Part shown: piece after piece, positions 16,760-26,262 of the stretch
Position numbering within the stretch: the stretch's first letter is position 1
How the letters are laid out: every line of letters begins with the position of its first letter
Assembly: GCA_032095175.1 (NCBI GenBank)
Contig: DAMCZI010000017.1
Location: 1-64,000 of the forward strand
Direction of reading: 5' to 3'
DNA length: 64,000 nt
From: DAMCZI01 sp032095175
GTDB taxonomy: Bacteria > Bacillota > Clostridia > Clostridiales > Caloramatoraceae
Program-made: the position numbers and the translations under genes
The notes under the pieces: model-generated
The model's input: only the letters and a program-made list of their open reading frames with translations
The model's database searches: none
Told to the model about the DNA's origin: nothing

Positions 16760-17206
16760 ATGAAACTTTCAACGAAAGGTAGATATGGCGTAAAGGCAAT
16801 GTTTGAATTGGCACTCCATTATGGAGAAGAGCCTGTATCTATTAAGTCAATTGCAGAAAAACAGAATATATCTGAATACTACTTGGAGCAGCTTTTCTCA
16901 AACCTTAGAAAGGCAAAGCTCATAAAGAGCATAAGAGGAGCCCAGGGAGGATATGTCCTTGCAAAACCGCCGGCAGAGATAACTGCAGGTGATATACTAG
17001 ATGTACTTGAAGGCCCCATTGAAATATCAGAATGTATTGGGGATGATGAGATAAATTGCTCAAGGGCAGGTTATTGTGCCACAAGACTATTGTGGATAAA
17101 GATAAGTGACAGCGTAAATCATGTTGTAAACTCCATAACATTACAGGATATGCTGGGAGATTATTACGATATGCGCGGTATAAAGTGCAAAGGGGAAGGA
17201 GAATAA
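16760..17206 (+). CDS. iscR: Rrf2/IscR-type Fe-S cluster regulator
   Basis: The 148-residue winged-helix repressor belongs to the Rrf2 family, with the start MKLSTKGRYGVKAMFELALH. Cysteines 92, 100 and 106 (CIGDDEINCSRAGYC) correspond to the three cysteines that hold the [2Fe-2S] cluster in IscR, with slightly wider spacing than E. coli (92/98/104). It probably represses its own operon when the cell has enough Fe-S cluster. It is followed 2 bp later by iscS. Confidence 0.88.
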   Translation: MKLSTKGRYGVKAMFELALHYGEEPVSIKSIAEKQNISEYYLEQLFSNLRKAKLIKSIRGAQGGYVLAKPPAEITAGDILDVLEGPIEISECIGDDEINCSRAGYCATRLLWIKISDSVNHVVNSITLQDMLGDYYDMRGIKCKGEGE

Positions 17207-17208
17207 CT

Positions 17209-18396
17209 ATGGAAAGAAAAGTTGTTTATATGGATCATGCAGCAACTACCTTTACAAAGAAGGAAGTTTTAGATGAAATGATTCCTTACTTTACAGAAAA
17301 GTTTGGTAATCCTTCATCTGTTTATACCTTTGGTAGAAATTCAAGATCAGCAGTTGAGGATGCAAGAGAAAAGGTTGGAAAGGCAATAGGTGCAAATGCT
17401 GATGAAATATACTTTACAGCTGGCGGAAGTGAAGCGGATAACTGGGCTTTAAAGGGAGTTGCCTACGCAAACAAGAATAAGGGGAATCATATAATTACTA
17501 CTAATATAGAGCATCATGCAATGCTTCATACCTGTGAATATCTTCAAAGAAATGGCTTTGAGATAACATTCCTTGATGTTGATGAATATGGAATGATAAA
17601 CTTGGAACAGCTTGAAAATGCTATAACAGATAAAACAATACTTATAAGCATCATGTTTGCTAACAATGAAATAGGAACTATACAACCAATTGAGAAGATT
17701 GGTGAAATAGCGAAAAAGCACGGAGTAGTATTCCATACAGATGCAGTTCAAGCAGTTGGAAATGTAGAAATAGATGTTAATAAAATGAACATAGATCTTC
17801 TTTCAATGTCAGCACATAAGTTCTATGGTCCTAAGGGAATAGGTGCCCTTTATATAAGAAAGGGAGTAAGGATTGAAAACCTAATCCATGGTGGAGCTCA
17901 GGAGAGAAAAAGAAGAGCTGGAACAGAAAATCTTCCTGCAATAGTTGGTATGGGAAAAGCAATAGAAATGGCAACATCCAACATGGAGGAGCACAACAAT
18001 AGAATAATGGCAATGAGAGATAGACTTCTTAAGGGAATAATGGAGAAGATACCATATACAAAGCTTAACGGACATCCAGAGCAGAGGCTTCCAGGTAACT
18101 TAAATGTAAGCTTCCACTTTATAGAGGGAGAATCACTGCTGCTTCTTCTTGATCAGTTCGGAATATGTGGTTCAACAGGAAGCGCCTGTTCATCAGGCTC
18201 ACTTGATCCATCCCATGTATTACTAGCTATTGGGCTTCCTCATGAAATAGCCCATGGCTCACTTAGATTATCATTAGGGGATGCAACAACAGATGAGGAT
18301 GTGGATTATGTTTTAGAGCATCTTCCAAAGATAGTTCAAAGATTGAGAGATATGTCACCACTATACGAAAATTTTTTAAAAACGGGGGTAAAATAA
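17209..18396 (+). CDS. iscS: Cysteine desulfurase (IscS/NifS)
   Basis: The 395-residue class V PLP aminotransferase fold takes sulfur from cysteine for Fe-S cluster assembly and for tRNA thiolation by MnmA. The PLP lysine is in SMSAHKFYGPKG. The active-site cysteine lies in the loop GSTGSACSSGS, of the long-loop IscS type. Histidine HHAM (near residue 101) stacks on PLP. The ATG at 17209 is preferred over an upstream GTG because AAGGAG is well placed. It sits between the regulator and the scaffold gene. Confidence 0.94.
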   Translation: MERKVVYMDHAATTFTKKEVLDEMIPYFTEKFGNPSSVYTFGRNSRSAVEDAREKVGKAIGANADEIYFTAGGSEADNWALKGVAYANKNKGNHIITTNIEHHAMLHTCEYLQRNGFEITFLDVDEYGMINLEQLENAITDKTILISIMFANNEIGTIQPIEKIGEIAKKHGVVFHTDAVQAVGNVEIDVNKMNIDLLSMSAHKFYGPKGIGALYIRKGVRIENLIHGGAQERKRRAGTENLPAIVGMGKAIEMATSNMEEHNNRIMAMRDRLLKGIMEKIPYTKLNGHPEQRLPGNLNVSFHFIEGESLLLLLDQFGICGSTGSACSSGSLDPSHVLLAIGLPHEIAHGSLRLSLGDATTDEDVDYVLEHLPKIVQRLRDMSPLYENFLKTGVK

Positions 18397-18397
18397 A

Positions 18398-18832
18398 ATG
18401 TATAGCGAAAAAGTAATGGATCATTTCATGAACCCAAGAAATGTTGGAGAGATAGAAAATCCTAGTGCAGTTGGAGAAGTTGGAAACCCAAAGTGCGGGG
18501 ATATAATGAGAATATATTTAAAGGTTGAAAATGATGTTATAACAGATGTTAAGTTTAAGACATTTGGATGTGGAGCAGCAATAGCATCAAGCAGCATGGC
18601 TACAGAGTTAATAAAGGGCAAGACACTTGAAGATGCCTGGGAAATTACTAACAAGGCTGTTGTTGAAGCATTAGATGGACTTCCACCAGTTAAATTGCAC
18701 TGCTCTGTACTTGCAGAGGAAGCAATTCATAAGGCAATAAACTCATACAGAGCTTCAAAGGGACTGGAATTATGGAAGGATAACTTTTGTGAGGGACATG
18801 ATTGCCACAGCTGTCACAGCTGTGGAGAATAA
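18398..18832 (+). CDS. iscU: Fe-S scaffold protein IscU/NifU-like with Cys/His tail
   Basis: The 144-residue scaffold has the three cluster-binding cysteines at 33 (NPKCGD), 58 (FGCGAA) and 102 (LHCSV). It receives sulfur from IscS. Its C-terminus is extended by CEGHDCHSCHSCGE, adding four cysteines and three or so histidines beyond the usual fold end; this resembles a metal-binding tail. It begins one base after the iscS stop, so the two are cotranslated. Confidence 0.92.
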   Translation: MYSEKVMDHFMNPRNVGEIENPSAVGEVGNPKCGDIMRIYLKVENDVITDVKFKTFGCGAAIASSSMATELIKGKTLEDAWEITNKAVVEALDGLPPVKLHCSVLAEEAIHKAINSYRASKGLELWKDNFCEGHDCHSCHSCGE

Positions 18833-18850
18833 AAACGAGTAGGTGAATTT

Positions 18851-19933
18851 ATGGGAGAAAAGGTTGTAGTAGGAATGAGTGGAGGAGTTGACAGCTCCGT
18901 TGCAGCGTACCTACTCAAGGAACAAGGATATGATGTAATAGGAATTACAATGCAGGTTTCTCCTGAGAACAAAGCTTTTGAAGAAAGGGAGGGCGGATGC
19001 TGCTCCCTTTCCGATGTTAATGATGCCAGGAGAGTAGCCGATAAACTGGGCATATATTTCTATGTAATGAACTTTAGAGATGTTTTTGAAAAAAAGGTTA
19101 TAAACTATTTTATTGATGAATACCTTGCCGGCTTTACCCCAAACCCATGTATTGCATGTAACAAGTATATAAAATTTGATGAATTGCTTAGAAAATCAGA
19201 AACAATAGGGGCAAAGTATGTAGCAACAGGTCATTACTCAAGAATTGAAAGGGATGAAAACACAGGTAGATATCTGTTACTGAAGTCAAAGGACGAAAGA
19301 AAGGATCAAACCTATGTTTTATACAACATGACACAGTATCAGCTTGAGCATACTCTTATGCCTCTTGGAGGATATACAAAGGAAGAGGTAAGAAAGATAG
19401 CTGAAGATGCTGATCTTGTTGTTGCAAAAAAGCCTGACAGTGTTGAGATATGCTTTATTCCAGATAATGATCATGGTGCGTTTATAAAGGAAAGAGTTCC
19501 TGAAAAAGTTAAGCCAGGGAGCTTTGTTGATATTGATGGAAATGTGCTTGGAAAGCATAAGGGAATAGCAAACTATACTATAGGACAGAGAAAAGGTCTT
19601 GGAATAGCATTAGGGAAGCCAATGTTTGTTGTTGACCTGGATCCTGAAAGGAATATCGTAATCCTTGGAGATGAAAGGGATATATTTAAAACAACTCTCT
19701 ATGCAGAGGACGTTAATCTTATTCCATTTGAAAAATTGACAGAGGAAATAAGGGTAACTGCAAAGATAAGATATGCAGCTAAGGAATCCCCTGCAGCACT
19801 ATCGCCATATAAGAATGGTGTTATGGTAAAGTTTGATACACCGCAGAGAGCTATAACTAAGGGACAGTCTGTTGTATTTTATCAGGGCGATGTTGTGGTT
19901 GGTGGAGGAATTATAAAGGAAATAATGGATTAA
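18851..19933 (+). CDS. mnmA: tRNA-specific 2-thiouridylase MnmA
   Basis: The 360-residue product thiolates U34 of Glu, Gln and Lys tRNAs, using sulfur relayed from IscS. The PP-loop GMSGGVDSSVAAYLL lies at residues 8-22. Catalytic cysteines are in NPCIACN (near residue 99) and DSVEICF (near 200). The C-terminal domain has the family GQRKGLGIA motif. Last gene of the Fe-S operon; its stop overlaps the convergent ligase-like gene by four bases. Confidence 0.95.
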   Translation: MGEKVVVGMSGGVDSSVAAYLLKEQGYDVIGITMQVSPENKAFEEREGGCCSLSDVNDARRVADKLGIYFYVMNFRDVFEKKVINYFIDEYLAGFTPNPCIACNKYIKFDELLRKSETIGAKYVATGHYSRIERDENTGRYLLLKSKDERKDQTYVLYNMTQYQLEHTLMPLGGYTKEEVRKIAEDADLVVAKKPDSVEICFIPDNDHGAFIKERVPEKVKPGSFVDIDGNVLGKHKGIANYTIGQRKGLGIALGKPMFVVDLDPERNIVILGDERDIFKTTLYAEDVNLIPFEKLTEEIRVTAKIRYAAKESPAALSPYKNGVMVKFDTPQRAITKGQSVVFYQGDVVVGGGIIKEIMD

Positions 19934-21192
19934 GTTTTTATATATGCATCACAAGATAATCCATAAAGTATTCCTAGTATAACCCAGTAAACTGGTGCTG
20001 TAGATACGACACTGATGTTAAAGAATGATTGTACTATATATCCTGATACACTGCATATAAGTGGTGGAATCAGGATATTTTTATTATAATTTTTAAATGA
20101 ATTTGATGATAGCATAAAGATAAATAGGGCATACAAAACAAGCGTTGGTATACCGCTGTTAAAAGCAATTTGCAAGAATTCATTATGGGCTTTATCAACA
20201 GTTAATGCCCTAAAGAACCTGGGTATTTCATTTTTATACTCAGTCATAAATACAATATCAAGAGTATCAGGCCCATATCCAATCATTGGACTTTTTTCTA
20301 TAAGCTTAATTACTCTTTTCCAAATAAATATCCTCGAGGAGCCAGCATATTCATATAACTTTTCATGGTTAATAACAGTTTTTGTATCTTTAAATATGCT
20401 TTGAAACCTATGGCTGAAGTAATTGTCACTTAAAGTGTTAATAGAGAGTGCAATTATTGAAAATAGCAAAAATGACACTATAGTATTTTTTAAAATATAT
20501 TTATTATGCTTTTTAGCCATAAAATAAACCAATAAGAAAAAGGAAAATATAAATCCAACCCATCCACTTCTTGTTTTAGTTAGAATTAGGGTTGAAAAGA
20601 GAATGCATGAGGATATAAGACCAGATATGCTTCCGGTATATATAAAGTATGAAACATTTACTGGCAAAAAAAGAATAAGGTAGCTTGAAAGAAAATTTGG
20701 ATTGCCTATTGTTGAATATACATATCTCTGCCAGGAAACCCTAATAGAATCAACTGGAATAGGATCTGCACCAAAATATTGAAGAATACCATAGATTGAT
20801 ATTAATGTTGAAGATATAATGACCGCTTTTACATGGGATTTTGAGAAATTATAAAATTTTGAGGAAACGAAAAATAATATAATATAGCAAATCGTTGTAA
20901 GAAGTCCATCATATCTATACTTCCTACCAATAATTGATCTGCTTGTGGAAATAGATGTAATAGTTGATATAATAACCATAAATAAAAATGAAAATAAAAC
21001 CATATAAACTGGTGTTATTTTAAAACTCATATTTTTATATGAAAGTATAAATAAAATAAATATTACTGCTGTTAATATGTACAATGTGATTAATTTAGGA
21101 TAATAGTAATAATCTATTCTCCATGGTGTAATAATCAATGGAACAATGCAAATAATAAAGAAAATAGTAAGGTTTATATATTTTCTAAACAT
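19930..21192 (-). CDS. O-antigen ligase/polymerase family membrane protein
   Basis: The 420-residue product has about ten to twelve predicted membrane segments. The Wzy_C-like region includes GPDTLDIVF and DKAHNEFLQIAFNSGI, the periplasmic loop signature of O-antigen ligases and polymerases. In a Gram-positive host it may attach or polymerise a cell-surface glycan; no other glycan genes are nearby. The start at 21192 (MFRKYINLT) is preferred over an earlier one that would add a poorly conserved stretch. Confidence 0.78.
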   Translation of the reverse strand: MFRKYINLTIFFIICIVPLIITPWRIDYYYYPKLITLYILTAVIFILFILSYKNMSFKITPVYMVLFSFLFMVIISTITSISTSRSIIGRKYRYDGLLTTICYIILFFVSSKFYNFSKSHVKAVIISSTLISIYGILQYFGADPIPVDSIRVSWQRYVYSTIGNPNFLSSYLILFLPVNVSYFIYTGSISGLISSCILFSTLILTKTRSGWVGFIFSFFLLVYFMAKKHNKYILKNTIVSFLLFSIIALSINTLSDNYFSHRFQSIFKDTKTVINHEKLYEYAGSSRIFIWKRVIKLIEKSPMIGYGPDTLDIVFMTEYKNEIPRFFRALTVDKAHNEFLQIAFNSGIPTLVLYALFIFMLSSNSFKNYNKNILIPPLICSVSGYIVQSFFNISVVSTAPVYWVILGILYGLSCDAYIKT

Positions 21193-21275
21193 ATCATCAC
21201 CAAATATAATATAGCAGAAATGTAATAAAATAACAATTGGGTTATATTTCATATAATTAGGAGAGTGGGGCTGTT

Positions 21276-21791
21276 ATGATAAAATATACAGGAATAAAAG
21301 GAGCACTTATAGTAAATGAAGATGAGAGTATAAATGGAGTAGTTGAAGATTGCTTATTAAATATAAAACTTTTAAAGGTATGTTCATTATTAATCACTAT
21401 AAATGGAATTATCTCATCCTGTGCATTGATACCATTTTGGAAAATAAAAAGCTTTGGTGAAAAAATAATGTTTACTGGAGAAATAATTGCTGTAAAAAGA
21501 GATGAAATTGATGGAGTTGAACATTCTGCAGCAGGAAATTATTTTGGGAAAGAAATAGTATATCCAACCAATGAAAAAATAGGGGATTTGGTAGATGTAA
21601 TAATTGAGGAGGAAACAGGAAGAATAAGAGCGATAATAGTATCAAGGGGGTTTGTAGATGATGTTGTTGATGGGAGAAGGGTTGTAATCATAGATGAGAA
21701 AGCAGTATTTGAAAAGGACAAAATAATAGTTCAAGAGAGTGAAACAAATATTGTAAATGAAATATTATTAAAAAGACTTTTAAGAGGATGA
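21276..21791 (+). CDS. PRC-barrel domain protein
   Basis: The 171-residue product has a C-terminal PRC-barrel (GKEIVYPTNEKIGDLVDVII, about residues 90-150). The N-terminal part may be a second, degenerate barrel (GALIVNEDESINGVVEDC). Such proteins are often RNA- or membrane-associated. It lies 4 bp before the AI-2E transporter gene, so the two are one operon. The ribosome site is GGAGAGTGGGG. Confidence 0.7.
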   Translation: MIKYTGIKGALIVNEDESINGVVEDCLLNIKLLKVCSLLITINGIISSCALIPFWKIKSFGEKIMFTGEIIAVKRDEIDGVEHSAAGNYFGKEIVYPTNEKIGDLVDVIIEEETGRIRAIIVSRGFVDDVVDGRRVVIIDEKAVFEKDKIIVQESETNIVNEILLKRLLRG

Positions 21792-21795
21792 GTGT

Positions 21796-22803
21796 ATGGA
21801 GAAAAGCGGCTTAAAAAATGTACTAAGGGTATTAATGGTAGTTATATTTTTAATGATTCTATATATATCAAGAAGTGTTATAAAACCTATTATGCTATCG
21901 CTAATCACTGCTTATTTATTAAATCCTCTGGTTAAGCTTATGGAGCGAAAGGGATTAAAAAAGAGATGTGCTGTTCTAATATCAATTTTAATTTTAATCA
22001 TGTTCTTTGCTATTGGGATATTCTATATAATACCTGGTATTATAAAGGATGTTCTAGGTATATTAGGCAATGCTGATGTCTACAAAACCAAGCTTTCGAT
22101 TTATATAGAGAAAATTGGATATAACAGTCTTCCATATTATCTTAAAAATGTGTTGGACAGCAGTATAGTAAAGCTGCAAAATGGTCTTATGAAGGGACTT
22201 AATAATTTTTTTAATGAACTGATTAGATTTACAATGGAGATACCAGCATATACACTTGTTCCAGTGTTTGTTTACTACTTTCTTATGGATAAGGAACACT
22301 TTATAAATACCATAAAGGGTTTATTCTCCCCGGAGCTGAGAGAAAAAATGTCTGGGTTATGGGTTAAGATTGATATGGTGCTTGGTTCCTTTATAAGAAG
22401 TCAACTTATTTTATCCATAATAATATCCCTTCTAACCTTTGTCGCCATGCTTATATTAAGGGTAAGATTTGCTGTTATAATTGCATTTATAAATGGAATA
22501 ACAAATTTGATTCCATACTTTGGACCTGTTATTGGATATATTCCTGCACTATTTGCTGCTCTTTCAGATTCCTTTGGCAAGGCTATAGGAGTGACAGCAG
22601 CATTCATAATAATACAACAGTTTGAAAGCTCAGTAATAGCTCCAAAGCTTATGGGAGATAGTATTGGCATACATCCAGTTTACATAATGATAATAATAAT
22701 ACTTGGAGGAAAATATTTTGGAGGCTGGGGCCTTTTATTATCAGTCCCTGCAGCAGGTGTAATAAAGGTTTTATATGCATATGCTGCTAAAAAACTCTAC
22801 TAA
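21796..22803 (+). CDS. AI-2E family transporter (UPF0118)
   Basis: The 335-residue polytopic membrane protein belongs to the AI-2E/PerM family. Two N-terminal hairpin segments are followed by a soluble middle and then five or so helices. The family signature NGITNLIPYFGPVIGYIPAL is near residue 235. Substrate unknown; members range from autoinducer exporters to Na+/H+ antiporters. Its stop codon TAA lies at the very edge of a family 3 foldback element whose terminus is CTAAATATAAATC. Confidence 0.85.
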   Translation: MEKSGLKNVLRVLMVVIFLMILYISRSVIKPIMLSLITAYLLNPLVKLMERKGLKKRCAVLISILILIMFFAIGIFYIIPGIIKDVLGILGNADVYKTKLSIYIEKIGYNSLPYYLKNVLDSSIVKLQNGLMKGLNNFFNELIRFTMEIPAYTLVPVFVYYFLMDKEHFINTIKGLFSPELREKMSGLWVKIDMVLGSFIRSQLILSIIISLLTFVAMLILRVRFAVIIAFINGITNLIPYFGPVIGYIPALFAALSDSFGKAIGVTAAFIIIQQFESSVIAPKLMGDSIGIHPVYIMIIIILGGKYFGGWGLLLSVPAAGVIKVLYAYAAKKLY

Positions 22804-22917
22804 ATATAAATCAAAAATTCTATTACATTTTGTCTTTTTAAACATCCTAAGGTCGGACCAATACTGTAGGGCTGTTTAAAAAAACAAAATGTAAAGAATT
22901 TTACGATTTATATATAG
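22800..22917. repeat. Foldback element family 3, copy 1
   Basis: A 118-bp inverted repeat. Arms: AATTCTATTACATTTTGT and ACAAAATGTAAAGAATT. The apical loop AAGGTCGGACC-AATACTGTAGGG is conserved exactly in the inverted copy at 27860-27977. It abuts the alaS promoter on its right side. Confidence 0.88.
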
Positions 22918-22920
22918 TAG

Positions 22921-22949
22921 TTGACAATTATCAATAGCTTTTGTATAAT
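22921..22949 (+). promoter_or_regulatory. Sigma-A promoter of alaS
   Basis: Perfect TTGACA at 22921, 17-bp spacer, perfect TATAAT at 22944. Transcription is expected to start near 22956, at the 5' end of the T-box leader. Confidence 0.92.
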
Positions 22950-22956
22950 AATTAAA

Positions 22957-23180
22957 AGTTAAATACTGTGAAGGGAAGGAGTACTTACTATCCTTGCTTA
23001 AGAGAGAAGGCGGTTGGTGAAAGCCTTTAGAAGGAAGTTGGGAAGCAGTCCTGGAGTACCCTGTTGAAATATAGTAGGCAGCGGCGGAGGCATCCGTTAT
23101 ATGCATCAAGTGACCTTTTGGTAATTTGGGTGGTACCGCGGAGATTCAGCCTTCGTCCCTTTTGGGACGAGGGCTTTTTA
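22957..23180 (+). promoter_or_regulatory. T-box riboswitch (alanyl-tRNA)
   Basis: The leader holds the T-box sequence GGGTGGTACCGCGG at 23128-23141, the AGAGAG and GGTGAAA elements of Stem I (23001-23022), and a terminator GCCTTCGTCCC/GGGACGAGGGC with T-run (23149-23179). The codon GCA at 23045-23047 occupies the place of the specifier, fitting alanine. Uncharged tRNA-Ala would stabilise the antiterminator and allow alaS expression. Confidence 0.93.
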
Positions 23181-23214
23181 TATTTTATGAGATTTCAATT
23201 GTAGGAGGTATATT

Positions 23215-25851
23215 ATGGAAAAGTTGGGTTTGAACGAAATTCGTGAAAAATATCTTTCTTTCTTTGAAAGCAAAGGCCATTTAAGGGCAAAAAGCTTTCC
23301 ACTTGTTCCTCGAAATGATAAAAGCTTACTTTTAATAAATGCAGGAATGGCACCATTAAAAGCATACTTTACAGGACAGGAGGAACCTCCAAGAAGAAGG
23401 ATGACAACATGTCAGAAATGTATAAGAACTGGTGATATTGAAAACGTTGGAAAGACATCAAGACACGGAACTTTCTTTGAGATGCTTGGAAACTTTTCCT
23501 TTGGAGATTATTTTAAGAAGGAAGCTATTCCATGGGCATGGGAATTTATAACAAATGTTATGGAGATTCCAAAGGATAGACTTTATGCAACTATCTATCT
23601 TGATGATGATGAAGCATATGATATTTGGACAAAAGAAACTGATATAAATCCATCCAGGATATTCAGACTTGGAAAAAAGGATAATTTCTGGGAACATGGA
23701 CTTGGACCATGCGGACCATGTTCAGAAATACATTTTGATAGAGGAAATGGAAAGGTAAATACTGCTGAAGAATTTGTTAAGGCTTCCGATGAGGATAAAA
23801 TTGTTGAGGTTTGGAATCTTGTGTTTACACAGTTTGATAAGGATGAAGAAGGAAACTACAACAGGCTTAAGAATCCAAACATCGATACGGGAATGGGCCT
23901 TGAAAGATTAGCTACAGTAATGCAGAGAGTTAACTCAATATTTGAGGTTGATACTATTAGGAATATTCTTAATGAAGTTAGCAGTGTGGCTAAAGTTGAG
24001 TATGGTAAAGATCATAAGTGTGATATATCCTTAAGGTTAATAACTGACCATATAAGAAGTGTTTCTTTTATGGTTAGTGATGGAATACTTCCATCCAATG
24101 AAGGAAGAGGATATGTTTTAAGAAGACTTTTAAGAAGAGCTGCAAGACATGGAAAGACCCTTGGAATTGAAGGAGCATTCTTATTCAAATTATGCGATGT
24201 AGTTATAGAGAATTCAAAAAATGCATATCCAGAGCTTTTTGAGAAAAAGGATTATATTAAGAAGGTTATAAAGCTTGAAGAAGAAAGATTTGATGAGACA
24301 ATAGATCAGGGAATAGTAATATTAAACCAGTATATTGATGAATTGAAGGCTGAAAGCAAAAATATACTAACAGGAGATAAAGCATTCAAGCTGTATGACA
24401 CATATGGCTTCCCAATAGAATTGACTCAGGAAATACTCCAGGAGCAGGGAATGGATATTGATATGGAAGGCTTCAATAAGGAAATGAAGGAGCAAAGAGA
24501 AAGAGCTAGAGCTGCAAGGGGAGAAACAAACTATATGGGAAGGGATATAGATGTATATTCAACCCTTTCAACAGATATATCAACAGAATTTCTTGGATAT
24601 GGAGAAACAACTAGCAGTGGAAAGGTACTCGTTATAGTTAAGGATGGAGAAACTGTAAAGTCTGCTCAGGAGGGAGACGATGTATCAATTATCCTTAATA
24701 AAACATCCTTCTATGCTGAAATGGGAGGACAGTTAGGCGATAAGGGTACAATTGAAGGAAATGGCTTTAAGGTTGAAATAGAGGACTGCAAGAAGACTCC
24801 AAATGGAAAGGTAATTCATATAGGAAAGGTAATTCTTGGAGCAGTAGAGGTTTCAGATGAGGTAAAGAGCATTGTTGATATTAATAGAAGAAAGGATATA
24901 GAAAAAAATCATACAGCTACACACCTTCTTCAATCAGCATTGAGAAGGGTACTTGGAAACCATGTAGAACAGTCAGGGTCTCTTGTTGCTCAGGATAGAC
25001 TAAGATTTGACTTTACTCATTTTGAAGGAATATCCAGTGAGGATTTAAAAAGAGTAGAGAACATCGTAAACGATATGATTATGGAAGCTGCTGATGTTAC
25101 TACTGTTGAGACATCAATAGATGAAGCAAGAAAGATGGGAGCTACTGCCCTATTTGGAGAGAAATATGGCTCTGTAGTTAGAGTAGTAAAAGCAGGAGAT
25201 TTCAGTATGGAGCTCTGTGGAGGAACCCATGTTAGAAATACTGCATCAATTGGTATGTTTAAGATTATCTCTGAAGGAGGAGTAGCAGCAGGAGTTAGAA
25301 GAATAGAAGCTGTTACTGGAAAGGGTGCCCTACACTACATTGAAGAAGTTGAGAATATTCTATCTGGTGTTTCTTCAATGCTTAAAACATCAAACAAGGA
25401 TGTAGTAAGAAGAATAGAGCACATGACAAATGAAATTAGGGAAAAGGACAAGGAAATAGAGGAATTAAAATCGAAGCTTGCAGCAGGTGCAGCAGATGAT
25501 ATTATAAACAGTGCAAAGGAAATAAAGGGTGTAAAGGTTGTAAGCTCAATTGTTGATTCAGATGTTGACGGCATGAGAGAACTTGGTGACAGGCTAAGGG
25601 ATAAGCTTGGTAAGTCAGTTGTAGTCTTGGCTTCAACAAAGGATGATAAAGTAACCTTTATAACAATGGCAAGCAAGGATGCTGTTGCAGCTGGAGCTCA
25701 TTCAGGAAATATAGTAAGAGAAATTGCTAAAATCGCTGGCGGCGGTGGCGGTGGAAGACCAGACATGGCTCAAGCTGGTGGAAAAGACAAAACTAAGGTA
25801 AAGGATGCCCTTGAAGCAGTTTATGGATTAATTGAGGGTATGATTAAATAA
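23215..25851 (+). CDS. alaS: Alanyl-tRNA synthetase
   Basis: The 878-residue class II synthetase is full length. The catalytic domain covers about residues 1-460 with motif 1 near AGMAPLKAYFTGQ. The editing domain has the zinc site HTATHLLQSALR and CGGTHVRNT. The C-terminal DHHA1 domain ends with the glycine run AGGGGGGRPDMAQAGG. It is controlled by the T-box leader directly upstream and ends in a terminator, so it is monocistronic or leads weakly into ireB. Confidence 0.97.
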   Translation: MEKLGLNEIREKYLSFFESKGHLRAKSFPLVPRNDKSLLLINAGMAPLKAYFTGQEEPPRRRMTTCQKCIRTGDIENVGKTSRHGTFFEMLGNFSFGDYFKKEAIPWAWEFITNVMEIPKDRLYATIYLDDDEAYDIWTKETDINPSRIFRLGKKDNFWEHGLGPCGPCSEIHFDRGNGKVNTAEEFVKASDEDKIVEVWNLVFTQFDKDEEGNYNRLKNPNIDTGMGLERLATVMQRVNSIFEVDTIRNILNEVSSVAKVEYGKDHKCDISLRLITDHIRSVSFMVSDGILPSNEGRGYVLRRLLRRAARHGKTLGIEGAFLFKLCDVVIENSKNAYPELFEKKDYIKKVIKLEEERFDETIDQGIVILNQYIDELKAESKNILTGDKAFKLYDTYGFPIELTQEILQEQGMDIDMEGFNKEMKEQRERARAARGETNYMGRDIDVYSTLSTDISTEFLGYGETTSSGKVLVIVKDGETVKSAQEGDDVSIILNKTSFYAEMGGQLGDKGTIEGNGFKVEIEDCKKTPNGKVIHIGKVILGAVEVSDEVKSIVDINRRKDIEKNHTATHLLQSALRRVLGNHVEQSGSLVAQDRLRFDFTHFEGISSEDLKRVENIVNDMIMEAADVTTVETSIDEARKMGATALFGEKYGSVVRVVKAGDFSMELCGGTHVRNTASIGMFKIISEGGVAAGVRRIEAVTGKGALHYIEEVENILSGVSSMLKTSNKDVVRRIEHMTNEIREKDKEIEELKSKLAAGAADDIINSAKEIKGVKVVSSIVDSDVDGMRELGDRLRDKLGKSVVVLASTKDDKVTFITMASKDAVAAGAHSGNIVREIAKIAGGGGGGRPDMAQAGGKDKTKVKDALEAVYGLIEGMIK

Positions 25852-25859
25852 GAATTATA

Positions 25860-25894
25860 AAGGTGCCAGAAAAAGTTTTTTCTGGTGCTTTTAT
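25860..25894 (+). terminator. Terminator after alaS
   Basis: AGGTGCCAGAAAAAG and TTTTTTCTGGTGCTTTT form a stem with a trailing T-rich tract. Confidence 0.8.
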
Positions 25895-25995
25895 TTATAA
25901 AAGTTGTTTTTAATATAGAAATGTAATATTTGATTTTAGTTAAATTAAGTGGTATATTTATGTTGACATACTATAAGTGAAAGAGGGTTGTTTGT

Positions 25996-26253
25996 ATGAA
26001 CGAACGCCATGAAGGTACAATGCAGTTTAAATTTCAGATTGATGGAGGATTAAAGACTAGTGATATACTTAAGGAAGTATATGAAGCTTTAAAAGAAAAG
26101 GGATATAATCCAATCAATCAGCTTGTTGGATATATATTATCCGGTGACCCTACATATATAACCAATCATAAAAATGCAAGGTCAATGATTAGAAAGCTTG
26201 AAAGAGATGAAATACTTGAGGAACTTTTAAAGAGCTATCTTGGTGAAAAGTAG
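25996..26253 (+). CDS. ireB: IreB family regulatory phosphoprotein (UPF0297)
   Basis: The 85-residue product is full length for UPF0297. In Enterococcus IreB is a substrate of the PASTA kinase IreK and affects cephalosporin tolerance. The block FKTSDILKEVYEALKEKGYNPINQ (here with an LKTSD start) and the terminal ARSMIRKLERDEILEELLKS are typical. In clostridia it normally sits between alaS and ruvX, as here, although two extra genes now separate it from ruvX. Confidence 0.93.
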   Translation: MNERHEGTMQFKFQIDGGLKTSDILKEVYEALKEKGYNPINQLVGYILSGDPTYITNHKNARSMIRKLERDEILEELLKSYLGEK

Positions 26254-26262
26254 GTGTAAAAC

